A DNA stretch of 64,000 nucleotides from Streptomyces collinus. Its GTDB lineage: Bacteria; Actinomycetota; Actinomycetes; Streptomycetales; Streptomycetaceae. This document shows, piece by piece, positions 17,121 to 26,642 of this stretch. The notes beneath the pieces are model-generated. The model was not told where the DNA came from. It made no database searches and worked only from the letters and a program-made list of their open reading frames with translations. A program made the translations under genes and the position numbers. Each line of letters begins with the position of its first letter. Position 1 is the first letter of the stretch. The stretch spans positions 5,394,001 to 5,458,000 of the forward strand of contig NZ_CP133771.1 of the NCBI RefSeq assembly GCF_031348265.1, in the 5' to 3' direction.

Positions 17121-18908
17121 GTGCCTCAGGACGCTTACGACTACGACGTCATCGTCGTGGGTTCCGGATTCGGCGGCTCGGTGACCGCCCTGCGCCTCAC
17201 CGAGAAGGGCTACCGCGTAGGCGTCCTGGAGGCCGGCCGGCGCTTCACCCGCGAGACCCTCCCCAAGAACTCCTGGGACCTCAAGAACTACCTCTGGGCG
17301 CCGAAGCTCGGCATGTACGGCATCCAGCGCATCCACCTCCTCGGCAACGTCATGGTCCTGGCGGGCGCGGGCGTCGGCGGCGGTTCCCTCAACTACGCCA
17401 ACACCCTCTACGTCCCGCCGAAGCCGTTCTTCGAGGACCCCCAGTGGCGTGACATCACGGACTGGCAGGAGGAGCTGAAGCCGTACTACGACCAGGCCCG
17501 CCGCATGCTGGGCGTACGGCTCAACCCGACCATGACGCCGTCGGACGTCCATCTGAAGGCCGCCGCGGAGCGGATGGGCTGCGGCGACTCCTTCCACATG
17601 GCCCCGGTCGGCGTCTTCTTCGGCGACGGCGAGGACGCCGACGGCTCGGCGAAGGCCAAGCCCGGCCAGGAGGTGCCCGACCCGTACTTCGGCGGTGCGG
17701 GCCCGTCCCGCAAGGCCTGCGCGGAGTGCGGCGAGTGCATGACCGGCTGCCGCCACGGCGCCAAGAACACCCTCAACGAGAACTACCTGCACCTCGCCGA
17801 GAAGGCCGGCGCGGTCGTCCACCCCATGACCACGGTCGTGTCGGTCACCGACGACTCGCGCGGCGGCTACGCCGTCGCCACCCTGCCCACCGACGACCGC
17901 GGCAAGAAGAAGGGCCGCACCTTCACGGCCCGCCGGGTCGTCCTCGCCGCCGGCACCTACGGCACGCAGACCCTGCTGCACCGCATGAAGGCGGGAGGCC
18001 AGCTGCCGCACCTCTCCGACAAGCTGGGCGAGCTGACCCGCACCAACTCCGAGGCCCTGGTCGGCGCCCAGACCGACGACCGGCGCTACCGCAAGGCGCA
18101 CGGCGCGCCCAAGGCCGACTTCACGCGGGGCGTGGCCATCACGTCCTCCATCCACCCGGACGCGAACACCCACATCGAGCCGGTCCGCTACGGCAAGGGC
18201 TCCAACTCGATGGGCGGCCTGTCCATCCTCCAGGTGCCGTACGCGGGGACAAACTCGGGCGCCTCACGGGTCCTGGGCTTCCTCGCCAACGCGGCGAAGC
18301 ACCCGCTGCTGGTGCTGCGCTCCCTGTCGAACCGCCGCTGGTCGGAGCGGACCATCATCGGCCTGGTGATGCAGTCGCTGGACAACTCCCTGACGACCTA
18401 CGTGAAACCGTCGGGTGTCGGCCGCGGCCTGCTCACCGCCCGCCAGGGCCACGGCGCCCCCAACCCCAAGCAGATCAAGGCGGCGACGGAGAGCGCGTCG
18501 GCACTCGCCGCCGAGATCAACGGCTTCGCGGGCTCCAACGTCGGCGAACTGATGGGCACCCCGCTCACGGCCCACTTCCTGGGCGGCTGCCCCATCGGCG
18601 ACTCCCGCGAATCCGGCGTGATCGACCCGTACCACCGCCTCTACGGCCACCCCGGCATCTCCGTCGTCGACGGCGCCGCGGTCTCCGCCAACCTGGGCGT
18701 CAACCCGTCCCTCACCATCACCGCCCAGGCCGAGCGGGCGATGTCGTACTGGCCCAACAAGGGCGAGTCCGACCCCCGTCCCCAGCAGGGCACGGCCTAC
18801 GAGCGGCTCCAGCCGGTCGAGCCGAAGTCCCCGGCGGTCCCGGCGGAGGCGTTCGGCGCGCTGCGGCTGCCGTTCCTCGGCATGCCGGCCGTGCCGCCGA
18901 AGAAGTAG
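17121..18908 (+). CDS. FAD-dependent GMC oxidoreductase, ChoD/cholesterol-oxidase-like
   Basis: 595 residues. The N-terminal FAD motif VVGSGFGGSVTALRL (about 12-26) is followed by the GMC-type loop VLAGAGVGGGSLNYAN. A cysteine-rich segment CAECGECMTGCRHGAKNTL (about 196-214) is typical of the ChoD-like branch. The C-terminal block FLGGCPIGDS and VVDGAAVSANLGVNPSLTITAQAERA is the GMC_oxred_C signature. No Sec or Tat signal is seen, so it is probably cytoplasmic. The true substrate (a sterol or another alcohol) is not decided by sequence. GTG 17121 has GGGGAG upstream. Confidence 0.88.
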   Translation: MPQDAYDYDVIVVGSGFGGSVTALRLTEKGYRVGVLEAGRRFTRETLPKNSWDLKNYLWAPKLGMYGIQRIHLLGNVMVLAGAGVGGGSLNYANTLYVPPKPFFEDPQWRDITDWQEELKPYYDQARRMLGVRLNPTMTPSDVHLKAAAERMGCGDSFHMAPVGVFFGDGEDADGSAKAKPGQEVPDPYFGGAGPSRKACAECGECMTGCRHGAKNTLNENYLHLAEKAGAVVHPMTTVVSVTDDSRGGYAVATLPTDDRGKKKGRTFTARRVVLAAGTYGTQTLLHRMKAGGQLPHLSDKLGELTRTNSEALVGAQTDDRRYRKAHGAPKADFTRGVAITSSIHPDANTHIEPVRYGKGSNSMGGLSILQVPYAGTNSGASRVLGFLANAAKHPLLVLRSLSNRRWSERTIIGLVMQSLDNSLTTYVKPSGVGRGLLTARQGHGAPNPKQIKAATESASALAAEINGFAGSNVGELMGTPLTAHFLGGCPIGDSRESGVIDPYHRLYGHPGISVVDGAAVSANLGVNPSLTITAQAERAMSYWPNKGESDPRPQQGTAYERLQPVEPKSPAVPAEAFGALRLPFLGMPAVPPKK

Positions 18909-18922
18909 CCGAAGTCGGCAGA

Positions 18923-18968
18923 CAGAAGAGGGACCTGCGCCCCCCTCCGAGCGCAGGTCCCTCTTCTG
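18923..18968. terminator. Strong bidirectional terminator
   Basis: A perfect 18-bp stem (18923-18940 with 18951-18968) encloses a 10-nt loop between the convergent GMC gene and the LAETG protein. The outer ends of the stem read AGAAG/CTTCT, giving short A- and T-rich flanks in both directions. Confidence 0.9.
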
Positions 18969-19001
18969 CTTGGTGCTGCGGCCCGTGCGGGCCGCTGTGG
19001 C

Positions 19002-19988
19002 TTACGCCTGCGCGCCGGCCTTGCGGCGACGGACGACGAAGATCGCGCCGGCACCGGCGACGACCGCGGCACCGCCGACCAGGCTGATCATCGGCAGGGC
19101 GGAGCTGGAGCCGGTCTCGGCGAGGCTGCCGGTGACCTCCGGCGTGTTGCCGCTCGGCTTCTCGTCGGTGACGGGCGCCTTGCCGCCTTCCTGCGGCTTG
19201 GTGCCACCGGTGTCCGTGCCGGAGGAGACGATCTGGAACTTGTACGACACGTCACCGAAGCCGGTGCACTCGGCGTCGTTGTCGCCGTAGATCGTCGCGC
19301 CGAGCGAGAAGCCGGCGCCGACCGGGGCGGACTTGCTGACGTTGAGGCGCAGCGGGATGTCGACCTCGTACTCGGGCTTCAGCTCGTCGGTGTAGCCGAC
19401 GTAACCGACCGCGTAGCCGCCCTCGTTGAGGTCGACCCAGATCTTGTCCTGGGGGTCCCAGGCCTGGAGCCGGACCTGCTTGCTGGAGAACAGCTCCTCG
19501 CCGTTCTTGTCGGGGGAGGCCCCGGCGAAGAAGTCGAGGTCGTTCAGCGTGGAGTCGGAGTTGTTCAGCACGTTCAGCGAGAACTTGTGCCAGCCGCTGC
19601 CCGCCGCGATCTTGCCGGGCAGGCCGGAGATGCTGACGTCGACCTTGGTGTCCTCACACACGGAGGGCTCGGGGTCCGGGGACTCCGACTCCTCGGGCTC
19701 GGACGCGCTCGGCGCCGGGGAGGACTCGCTCGCGGACGCGCTCGGCGAGCTGGACGTCTCGGGAGCGGACTCGCTCACGGAGGCGCTCGGAGTCGGCGTC
19801 GTCTCGGCGGGGGTGGACTCGGTCGCCGACGGCGAGGGCGTCGTCTCGGCCGGAGCGGACTCGCTCACCGAGGCGCTCGGCGCGGGCGTCGTCTCGTCGG
19901 TCGCGTACGCGGCCGGTGCCGCGAGCAGTGCCACCGGGGCTATGACCGCCGTAGCGGCCGCTGCTGCCATGGCGCGGCGAAGCTTCAT
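19002..19988 (-). CDS. Cell-wall-anchored protein with LAETG sorting signal
   Basis: 328 residues from ATG 19988 (GAGG 6 nt upstream). A signal peptide (MKLRRAMAAAAATAVIAPVALLAAPAAYA) is followed by about 100 residues of Ser/Pro/Thr/Glu repeats (ASVSESAPAETTPSPS...), likely an extended wall-spanning stalk. A globular domain of about 150 residues follows, then a second linker. The C-terminus is LAETGSSSALP, a hydrophobic helix and RRRKAGAQA, the sorting signal used by Streptomyces class E sortases (LAxTG). No sortase gene is in the window. The globular domain is not recognised beyond being common in such proteins. Confidence 0.88.
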   Translation of the reverse strand: MKLRRAMAAAAATAVIAPVALLAAPAAYATDETTPAPSASVSESAPAETTPSPSATESTPAETTPTPSASVSESAPETSSSPSASASESSPAPSASEPEESESPDPEPSVCEDTKVDVSISGLPGKIAAGSGWHKFSLNVLNNSDSTLNDLDFFAGASPDKNGEELFSSKQVRLQAWDPQDKIWVDLNEGGYAVGYVGYTDELKPEYEVDIPLRLNVSKSAPVGAGFSLGATIYGDNDAECTGFGDVSYKFQIVSSGTDTGGTKPQEGGKAPVTDEKPSGNTPEVTGSLAETGSSSALPMISLVGGAAVVAGAGAIFVVRRRKAGAQA

Positions 19989-20212
19989 GAAGACCTCGGA
20001 AAGTCCGGCGTACCGCGGGATGCGGCACGAACGTTGGGGGAGGCCTCCGCGTGTGGGGCGCGGGAGTGGCCCTTGGTTCGGCTGGTTTGATCCGTGAAAC
20101 CTGTGAATGGTTGTGCTGGCATTCACAGAATTCTTATGTGGGCTGAGTCACACCGGTGATCTTCCAGTGGAGGCTTGTGAAGGCGCTTTCCGCGCGCTTA
20201 GATCTTGGCTTC

Positions 20213-21394
20213 GTGTCTGACAAGCCGTCCGACGATCAGCAGTCGGCCTCGGAACTCCCCGACGACGTCTGGGAACAGTTCACCCGCGACACCGAGCGGG
20301 ACATCCGTTCCTCCGCCCCCAAGGAGCCGTCCGCACGGGCCCGCATGGTGACGGAGCGGCTGCGTGAGCAGGACGCCCGGGGCGAGACGCCTCCCGGGTG
20401 GCGCACCGGCCCCGCCATGGGGGTCCCCCCTGGTCGAGCGAAGTCGAGAGCTTGGGGGAAGGAGATGAACGGGCGTGCCGCCCGGCGCCGCAAGCTGTGG
20501 GCCTTCATCGGCGTCCCCCTCGCCGCCGCCGTGGCGCTCGTGGCCCTCAAGCCGTCGCTGCTGCCCGGCGACCCCTTCGGCACCGGGGAGTCCGCTGCCG
20601 CGGAGGCCTCACCGCTGCCCGACGAGACGGCGGCTCCCACCGCCGCTCCGGGTGCGTCGGACCCCGAAACCCCCACCCTGGACCGGCCCTTCGCCGGCTC
20701 TCCCGCCGAGCGCTGGGCCGACGGCGAGGCCGGCATCGTCCTGCCCGAGGCGAAGGCCGTCGGCGCGGTCTCCGAGGGCCGGGTGGAAGAGGCGCTGAAA
20801 CTGACGAAGAAGCTGCTGGTGGGCGCCAACCTCGACCCGAGGACCGTACGCGGGGCCCGCCCCACGGCCGCGCTGTCCGTGCTCGACCCCAAGCAGCCCG
20901 AACTCCTCGACGATCTCGACACCGGCCTGCGCTCCCCGAGCGACGAGCACGACCCGGTGACGCTGTTCAGCCGCTTCGACCCCGACGAGGTGCGGCCGGC
21001 CGGCGACGTGATCAAGACCCGGGGGCGCATGACGTTCAAGAAGGGCACGCAGGGAGGTGTGGCTGTGCGCGCCGACTACACCTTCGTCTACCCCGTAGTC
21101 CGGGCGGACGGCCCCACCGAGGTCGCCCGCACCATCGTGCGCCGGGTCCTCGACGTCGAACTCGCCGACCCCGGCCGCTACGAGGTCACACCCGGCCGCC
21201 TGCTCCTCATGAACTACGACCAGGAGATAGGCAACTCCTCCTGCTTCGTCGACGACGGCTACCTGCACCCGGAGTTCCCGTCGAGCAAATCCGCGGGCCC
21301 GGACCCGAGCGGCCCGGCGACGGACCCGTACGACCGGAGCAGGGAGCTCGAACGCGGCGACGGCGGCGACTGCGGGACGGTGACCCGCACCTGA
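20213..21394 (+). CDS. Hypothetical membrane-anchored protein
   Basis: 393 residues from GTG 20213 (VSDKPSDDQQSASELPDDVWEQF). GTG 20177, with GGAGG 3 nt upstream, would add 12 residues, so the start is uncertain. An acidic N-terminus is followed by RRRKLWAFIGVPLAAAVALVALKPSLL, one TM helix, and an outside domain of about 250 residues (AERWADGEAGIVLPEAKAVGAVS...), so topology is N-in/C-out. Two Cys near the end (SSCF, GDCG) could pair. No family is recognised. A Streptomyces palindromic repeat is inserted in frame upstream of the TM helix. It is divergent from the LAETG protein. Confidence 0.75.
   Translation: MSDKPSDDQQSASELPDDVWEQFTRDTERDIRSSAPKEPSARARMVTERLREQDARGETPPGWRTGPAMGVPPGRAKSRAWGKEMNGRAARRRKLWAFIGVPLAAAVALVALKPSLLPGDPFGTGESAAAEASPLPDETAAPTAAPGASDPETPTLDRPFAGSPAERWADGEAGIVLPEAKAVGAVSEGRVEEALKLTKKLLVGANLDPRTVRGARPTAALSVLDPKQPELLDDLDTGLRSPSDEHDPVTLFSRFDPDEVRPAGDVIKTRGRMTFKKGTQGGVAVRADYTFVYPVVRADGPTEVARTIVRRVLDVELADPGRYEVTPGRLLLMNYDQEIGNSSCFVDDGYLHPEFPSSKSAGPDPSGPATDPYDRSRELERGDGGDCGTVTRT
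20416..20462. repeat. Interspersed palindromic repeat inside a coding sequence
   Basis: About 47 bp with the layout GGGGGTCCCCCC, TGGTCGAGCGAAGTCGA, GAGCTTGGGGGAA. It can fold as a stem with TCCCCC/GGGGGA arms and internal TCGA repeats. From memory this is a very common Streptomyces intergenic repeat. Here it lies in frame and adds a stretch close to MGVPPGRAKSRAWGKE to the host protein. Confidence 0.8.
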
Positions 21395-21402
21395 GCAGAG
21401 CG

Positions 21403-21435
21403 AAGGGCCCCGCGGGGTGGAGCCGCGGGGCCCTT
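21403..21435 (+). terminator. Intrinsic terminator after the hypothetical membrane gene
   Basis: A 13-bp perfect stem (AAGGGCCCCGCGG at 21403-21415 with 21423-21435) encloses a 7-nt loop and is followed by the pyrimidine run CTTCT. Confidence 0.88.
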
Positions 21436-21631
21436 CTTCTCGTCAGCACCGACGTCAGGGCAGCGCCGGTGCCTGGAAGCGGCGCCGGGGGGTTGCGCCG
21501 CTGGTCTGTACCTCTGGCAGTGGGGCAATGCGGGTGCCCGCTGGGGGACTTGGACCGTGTAGGCATCGTGCTGGATGAAGGCGGCGCCCGCAACCGTTTG
21601 ACCCAGACTTGTGCATTTATGCAAGGTCCGC

Positions 21632-21663
21632 CGGTCGGCTCCGGGCGTCCCCGGAGCCGACCG
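21632..21663 (+). terminator. Second hairpin with no gene upstream
   Basis: A 14-bp perfect stem (21632-21645 with 21650-21663) with a 4-nt loop (CGTC), followed by TTCTCAT. The nearest upstream gene already has its own terminator, so this one may end a small RNA or be a back-up. Confidence 0.7.
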
Positions 21664-21892
21664 TTCTCATGGGTGACCGGGCTGCTGTCCCCTGCCGTCC
21701 GGTCACTTCCCTGGAGCGAGGTCCCACGACGCACGGCACGATCCGTGCGTCTCATCGCCCCAGTGAGCCACGCGTGGTTCTTTCGAGCCCGCGCCTGGCT
21801 GGCACGGACACCGGGACCAACGAGGTGATGCCGGGCCGGTCACGCGCCGTACGGGTGAGGAGGGGCCGCACGTCTGTTCTGTGAAGGTGGTT

Positions 21893-22174
21893 TCAGATCT
21901 TGCCGCGGCACAGCTCCAGCAGGGTCATCGCGAGCGCGGTGCCCGGCTTGCCCAGCGCTTCCCTGTAGTGGCCGAGGACGTCCATCTCGCGGGACAGGTT
22001 CACGCGCCGGCCGCCGGAGGAGATCCGCGCCTCCTGGATGACGGCCGAGACGGCCACCCGTTCCTGGATCAGGCCGATGATCCGGTCGTCGAGCGCGTCG
22101 ATCCGCTCGCGCGCGCCGGTGATCACGTCGGCGGCCTCGGGGGTGCGGGCGCCGGTCACGTCGATGGCGGTCAT
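21893..22174 (-). CDS. Chorismate mutase (AroQ type, single domain)
   Basis: 93 residues from ATG 22174 (AGGAG 6-7 nt upstream). It converts chorismate to prephenate, the branch point to Phe and Tyr. The all-helical AroQ pattern is visible: ARERIDALDDRIIGLIQERVAVSAVIQEARI (first catalytic Arg and helix 1), then REMDVLGHYREALG and a final helix ALAMTLLELCRGKI. No signal peptide is present, so it is cytoplasmic. It is not fused to DAHP synthase or prephenate dehydratase. Upstream lie an aromatic-rich leader ORF and competing hairpins, suggesting attenuation by Phe/Tyr supply. It is divergent from guaA. Confidence 0.88.
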   Translation of the reverse strand: MTAIDVTGARTPEAADVITGARERIDALDDRIIGLIQERVAVSAVIQEARISSGGRRVNLSREMDVLGHYREALGKPGTALAMTLLELCRGKI

Positions 22175-22189
22175 AAGGGGCTCCTGGTG

Positions 22190-22259
22190 GTCCGGGGCTG
22201 CCCCGGGGCGGCAAGGCCCGGACGACGACAGACGCCCCGGGCCTTGTCGGCCCGGGGCG
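22190..22259 (-). promoter_or_regulatory. Candidate transcription attenuator for chorismate mutase
   Basis: Read on the minus strand, the 109-nt space between the leader ORF and the mutase ATG holds an 11-bp GC stem (22249-22259 with 22233-22243, 5-nt loop). The 3' arm of that stem can instead pair over 9 bp with CGCCCCGGG at 22202-22210. A further 7-bp stem (22217-22223 with 22190-22196) lies near the ribosome binding site. Mutually exclusive pairings after an aromatic leader peptide are the hallmark of attenuation. There is no long U-tract; the sequence after the first stem is TCTGTCGTCG. Confidence 0.55.
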
Positions 22260-22283
22260 CCTGGGAAGTCGCTTGTCAGTTGC

Positions 22284-22355
22284 TCAAGCAGCACGACCAT
22301 GGCGTCCGGCGGGCCGGATGCCATAGGTAAAGACGAACGTCTGGTGCTTGAACAT
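22284..22355 (-). CDS. Putative Phe/Tyr leader peptide (23 aa)
   Basis: A 24-codon ORF, starting MFKHQTFVFTYGIR, has Phe at 2, 7 and 9 and Tyr at 11. It ends at a TGA 24 nt before the first attenuator hairpin. It has no Shine-Dalgarno, but a promoter places transcription start at its ATG. Clustered codons for the pathway end products immediately upstream of a chorismate mutase are what a ribosome-mediated attenuator needs. It could be chance: 23 codons is short, and only conservation or a reporter would settle it. Confidence 0.55.
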   Translation of the reverse strand: MFKHQTFVFTYGIRPAGRHGRAA

Positions 22356-22362
22356 GGGGGCA

Positions 22363-22391
22363 AGTATGCACCGCCTCCGGGGGCCGTCCAA
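22363..22391 (-). promoter_or_regulatory. Promoter for the leader peptide / chorismate mutase transcript
   Basis: On the minus strand, TTGGAC (22391-22386) is followed after exactly 17 bp by CATACT (22368-22363). Only 7 nt (TGCCCCC) separate the -10 from the leader ATG. This is a good vegetative-sigma match and predicts a leaderless mRNA. Confidence 0.55.
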
Positions 22392-22503
22392 GCCGGTTCG
22401 CATCCTGAGACGGGGCTCCCTCCCGGCACACGGTAGGAGCCCGGCGGCCCCCCGGTAGAATCGGGTGGCACAAGACCCCCGCCCCACCGCCGGAAGGCAC
22501 CCC

Positions 22504-24084
<1,581 letters not shown>

Positions 24085-24093
24085 CCTCCCTGC

Positions 24094-24567
24094 CTAGGTG
24101 CGCTTGATCGTGCGCAGGGGCGCGCCGGGCGTCCAGACCTGGACGACGAGATACGTGTCGTCCTCGATGTAGGTCCGTACGACCTCCGTCAGCTCGGTGC
24201 GGAAGAGGTGGAGCTGCTCCGGCGGCTCCACCTCTTCGACGTATCCGGCCTTGGTCTCCACGTCGTCGACCTCGATCGCCCGGCCGCTGATCCGGACGTC
24301 GCCGCCGCCCATGCCCGTGCCCTCCCCGGGGTTCGCCTGGAGCGCGAAGCGCGGGTCGCGGCGCAGGTCGAGGGCCTTGAGCGAGTCCGGCATCATGCCG
24401 AGCCACAGTTCGCCGTTCAGGAACCGCACCTCCAGACCGCTGGTGCGGGGCGAGCCGTCCTTACGGAGGGTGGCGAGGATGTGGTGGGTGTAGGCGCCGA
24501 AGCGCTTCTCGACGGTGCCGGCCAGATCCGGTTCGGCGGTGGCGAAAGCCGCCCAGTTCGCAGTCAT
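24094..24567 (-). CDS. Pyridoxamine 5'-phosphate oxidase-family (FMN/F420-binding split-barrel) protein
   Basis: 157 residues. It starts MTANWAAFATAEPDLAGTVEKRF and continues ATLRKDGSPRTSGLEVRFLNGELWLGM, the split beta-barrel pattern of the PPOX family. In actinobacteria many of these bind FMN or F420, and the PxTSGL strand and RRDPRFALQ segment are typical. The substrate is unknown. It is convergent with guaA, 9 bp between stops. Confidence 0.85.
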   Translation of the reverse strand: MTANWAAFATAEPDLAGTVEKRFGAYTHHILATLRKDGSPRTSGLEVRFLNGELWLGMMPDSLKALDLRRDPRFALQANPGEGTGMGGGDVRISGRAIEVDDVETKAGYVEEVEPPEQLHLFRTELTEVVRTYIEDDTYLVVQVWTPGAPLRTIKRT

Positions 24568-24756
24568 GGGAAGAGTGTCGCGCCGAAACCCGACATCCTC
24601 TGTCGGCTATTCGTGGGGTCGGGGAGCCCGGGGGCACACGGATGGGCACAGGGCGCTCACAGGGGCGCTCGTGGCATCTTCACGAATCGCTTCTGTTCTT
24701 CCCGGCCTCACGGACGGTAATTTCCGCCCGTACGCAGAACCAGTGCTGGAGGACCT

Positions 24757-25551
24757 ATGAGCGGGCCCACCCCGCCCCTGCCGCTGCCCACCGACCGGCT
24801 GCGGTTCGCCATGCCGCCGATGCACGAGTCGGTCGAGGACGAGCGCCGGCACCGCAAGGAACGGCTCGCGGGCGCCCTCAGGATCTTCGGCCGGCTCGGC
24901 TACGAGGACGGCGTCTCCGGGCACATCACCGCCCGCGACCCGGAATTCACCGACTGCTTCTGGGTCAACCCGTTCGGGATGCCCTTCCGGCACGTCACCG
25001 TGAGCGACCTCGTGCTCGCCAACCAGGACGGCCAGGTCGTCGAGGGCGGCTACCACGTCAACCAGGCGGCCTTCACCGTGCACGCCCAGGTCCACGCCGC
25101 CCGGCCCGACGTGGTCGCCGTCGCCCACTGCCACTCGGTGCACGGCCGGGCCCTCGCGGCCCTCGGCGAGCTGCTGGAGCCGATCACCCAGGAGAGCTGC
25201 GCCTTCTACGAGGACCACGCCCTCTACGACACGTACACCGGCGTCTCGGTCGACGCGGAGGAGGGGCGGCGCATCGCCTCTGTGCTCGGCTCCCGCAAGG
25301 CGCTCGTGCTGCGCAACCACGGGCTGCTGACCGTCGGCGACTCGGTGGACGCGGCGGCCTGGTGGTTCGTGTCGATGGAGCGCTCCTGCCAGGTGCAGCT
25401 GACGGCCCAGGCGGCCGGCCGGCCGGTCCGCATCGATCACCGGATGGCGGTGGCGACGCGCGAGCAACTGGGCGGCGACCTGGTGGCGTGGATCAACTAC
25501 CAGCCCATGTGGGAGGACGTCAGACGGAGCGAGCCGGGTCTGCTGGACTGA
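24757..25551 (+). CDS. Class II aldolase/adducin family protein
   Basis: 264 residues with GGAGG 5 nt before the ATG. Motifs of the metal-dependent class II aldolase family are present: GHITARDPE (about 50-58), FWVNPFG, and the zinc-ligand cluster HCHSVHGRALA (about 125-135). NHGLLTVGDSVDAAAWWF is the third metal-ligand region. Members include fuculose-phosphate aldolase, ribulose-phosphate epimerase and adducin-like proteins. The actual sugar or keto-acid substrate cannot be assigned. It stands alone between a divergent PPOX gene and a convergent DUF4429 gene. Confidence 0.88.
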   Translation: MSGPTPPLPLPTDRLRFAMPPMHESVEDERRHRKERLAGALRIFGRLGYEDGVSGHITARDPEFTDCFWVNPFGMPFRHVTVSDLVLANQDGQVVEGGYHVNQAAFTVHAQVHAARPDVVAVAHCHSVHGRALAALGELLEPITQESCAFYEDHALYDTYTGVSVDAEEGRRIASVLGSRKALVLRNHGLLTVGDSVDAAAWWFVSMERSCQVQLTAQAAGRPVRIDHRMAVATREQLGGDLVAWINYQPMWEDVRRSEPGLLD

Positions 25552-25570
25552 CGCCGGTCTGCGCACCGGC

Positions 25571-26458
25571 TCAGAAGCCGCGCAGCACCACCGCCTTCGT
25601 CCTCGCGAACTCCTCGTCCGTCAGGACGCCGTCGCGGTGGAGCCGGCCCAGCTCGCGCAGCCGCCGCAGGAGCACGTCGTGGTGGTCGCAGGCGGGCGGA
25701 GGCACGGAGGCGGCGCGGGCGAGGAGTTCACCGTTCGCGGTGGCGGTGCGCGTGGACGGGTGCGGCAGCCGGGCGGTGACGGCCGCCGCGACGAGCGCCG
25801 TGAGCAGGTCCCGGCGGGCGCTGCCCCACAGGTCCAGGGCGTACGGGTCCTTGTCCGGCGGAAGTTTCGAGAGCACCGTCTCGCGGGTCACGAAGCGCAG
25901 CGAACCGTCCTCGTGGCGGGTGCTGGGCAGCCACTCGACCCGCACGAGGTCGCCCATGGTGATGATCCGCGGACCGGTGACGCGTTTGACCCGTTCGGAG
26001 GTGTCGGCCCAGTCGATCCGTATCCGCGTGCCGTCGAAGGAGACCGTCCCGTCCGAGGTGCGCACCGACACCGGAACCGGCGGGCCGGGCAGCAGATACG
26101 CCTCCGCCGGCCCGTGCGGGACCCGGTCGAGAAACAGCGCGCGACGGATCTCCTCGGCGACGTACTCGGCCGCCCCCGTCCGGCCGGCGTCCACCGTCAG
26201 CCGGTAGGGATCGGCCGCGTCGGGCAGCCGCCCGCCGGTCGCCTGGAGCAGGGGGTCGGCGCCCTCGCGCAGCCGCAACCGCAGCCGCCCGTGACCGCGT
26301 GCGGCTTCCAGGAAGACACCGGAGACCGCCGCGAGCGGCACGGAGATCTCACCGTACGTCCGTCGGAGCAGCGGCACGGAGCGGTGCAGGCCGGGCGTGA
26401 TCCGGAGCGTGTCACCGTCGAAGGCCCAGGTCCCGTCACGCTGGATGATCTCGGCCAT
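25571..26458 (-). CDS. DUF4429 domain-containing protein with SHOCT-like tail
   Basis: 295 residues, no signal peptide or TM helix. Two repeats of a PH-like beta-rich unit are visible: RDGTWAFDGDTLRITPG... early, and SDGTVSFDGTRIRIDWAD... around residue 138. This is the arrangement of DUF4429. The C-terminus RLRELGRLHRDGVLTDEEFARTKAVVLRGF is a SHOCT-type helical hairpin often found in membrane- or DNA-proximal proteins. Function is unknown. It is divergent from a multi-TM protein gene. Confidence 0.82.
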   Translation of the reverse strand: MAEIIQRDGTWAFDGDTLRITPGLHRSVPLLRRTYGEISVPLAAVSGVFLEAARGHGRLRLRLREGADPLLQATGGRLPDAADPYRLTVDAGRTGAAEYVAEEIRRALFLDRVPHGPAEAYLLPGPPVPVSVRTSDGTVSFDGTRIRIDWADTSERVKRVTGPRIITMGDLVRVEWLPSTRHEDGSLRFVTRETVLSKLPPDKDPYALDLWGSARRDLLTALVAAAVTARLPHPSTRTATANGELLARAASVPPPACDHHDVLLRRLRELGRLHRDGVLTDEEFARTKAVVLRGF

Positions 26459-26642
26459 AGGGGAATTCTCCCAGCCGGGTCAACACGGCACACCGAACTT
26501 CACCCGTGTTGACCAGTCCGGGCGGACATGGGACGGGTGGCGTAGGGCACAATTCGCTGTCGTCGCACGGGAGTTGCACAGCGGTGTTTCCGGGGTCCGG
26601 AAGGCCGGCGGTGGTTGGGTCGCGGGAAGGCGGGCGTCGGGC

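Larger units (their letters stand above)
21395..21892. other. 498-bp region without a recognised protein gene
   Basis: Contains two intrinsic-terminator hairpins (21403-21435 and 21632-21663). A TGCAT-TT-ATGCA palindrome (21612-21623) lies between them. The open frames crossing it do not look like proteins. A short transcript ending at the second hairpin is possible, but no good promoter is visible. Confidence 0.5.

Noticed and set aside
21259-21755. Minus-strand frames between the hypothetical membrane gene and chorismate mutase
   Set aside because: They cross two perfect terminator stems, have no Shine-Dalgarno, and give Pro/Arg-rich sequence with no recognisable domain.
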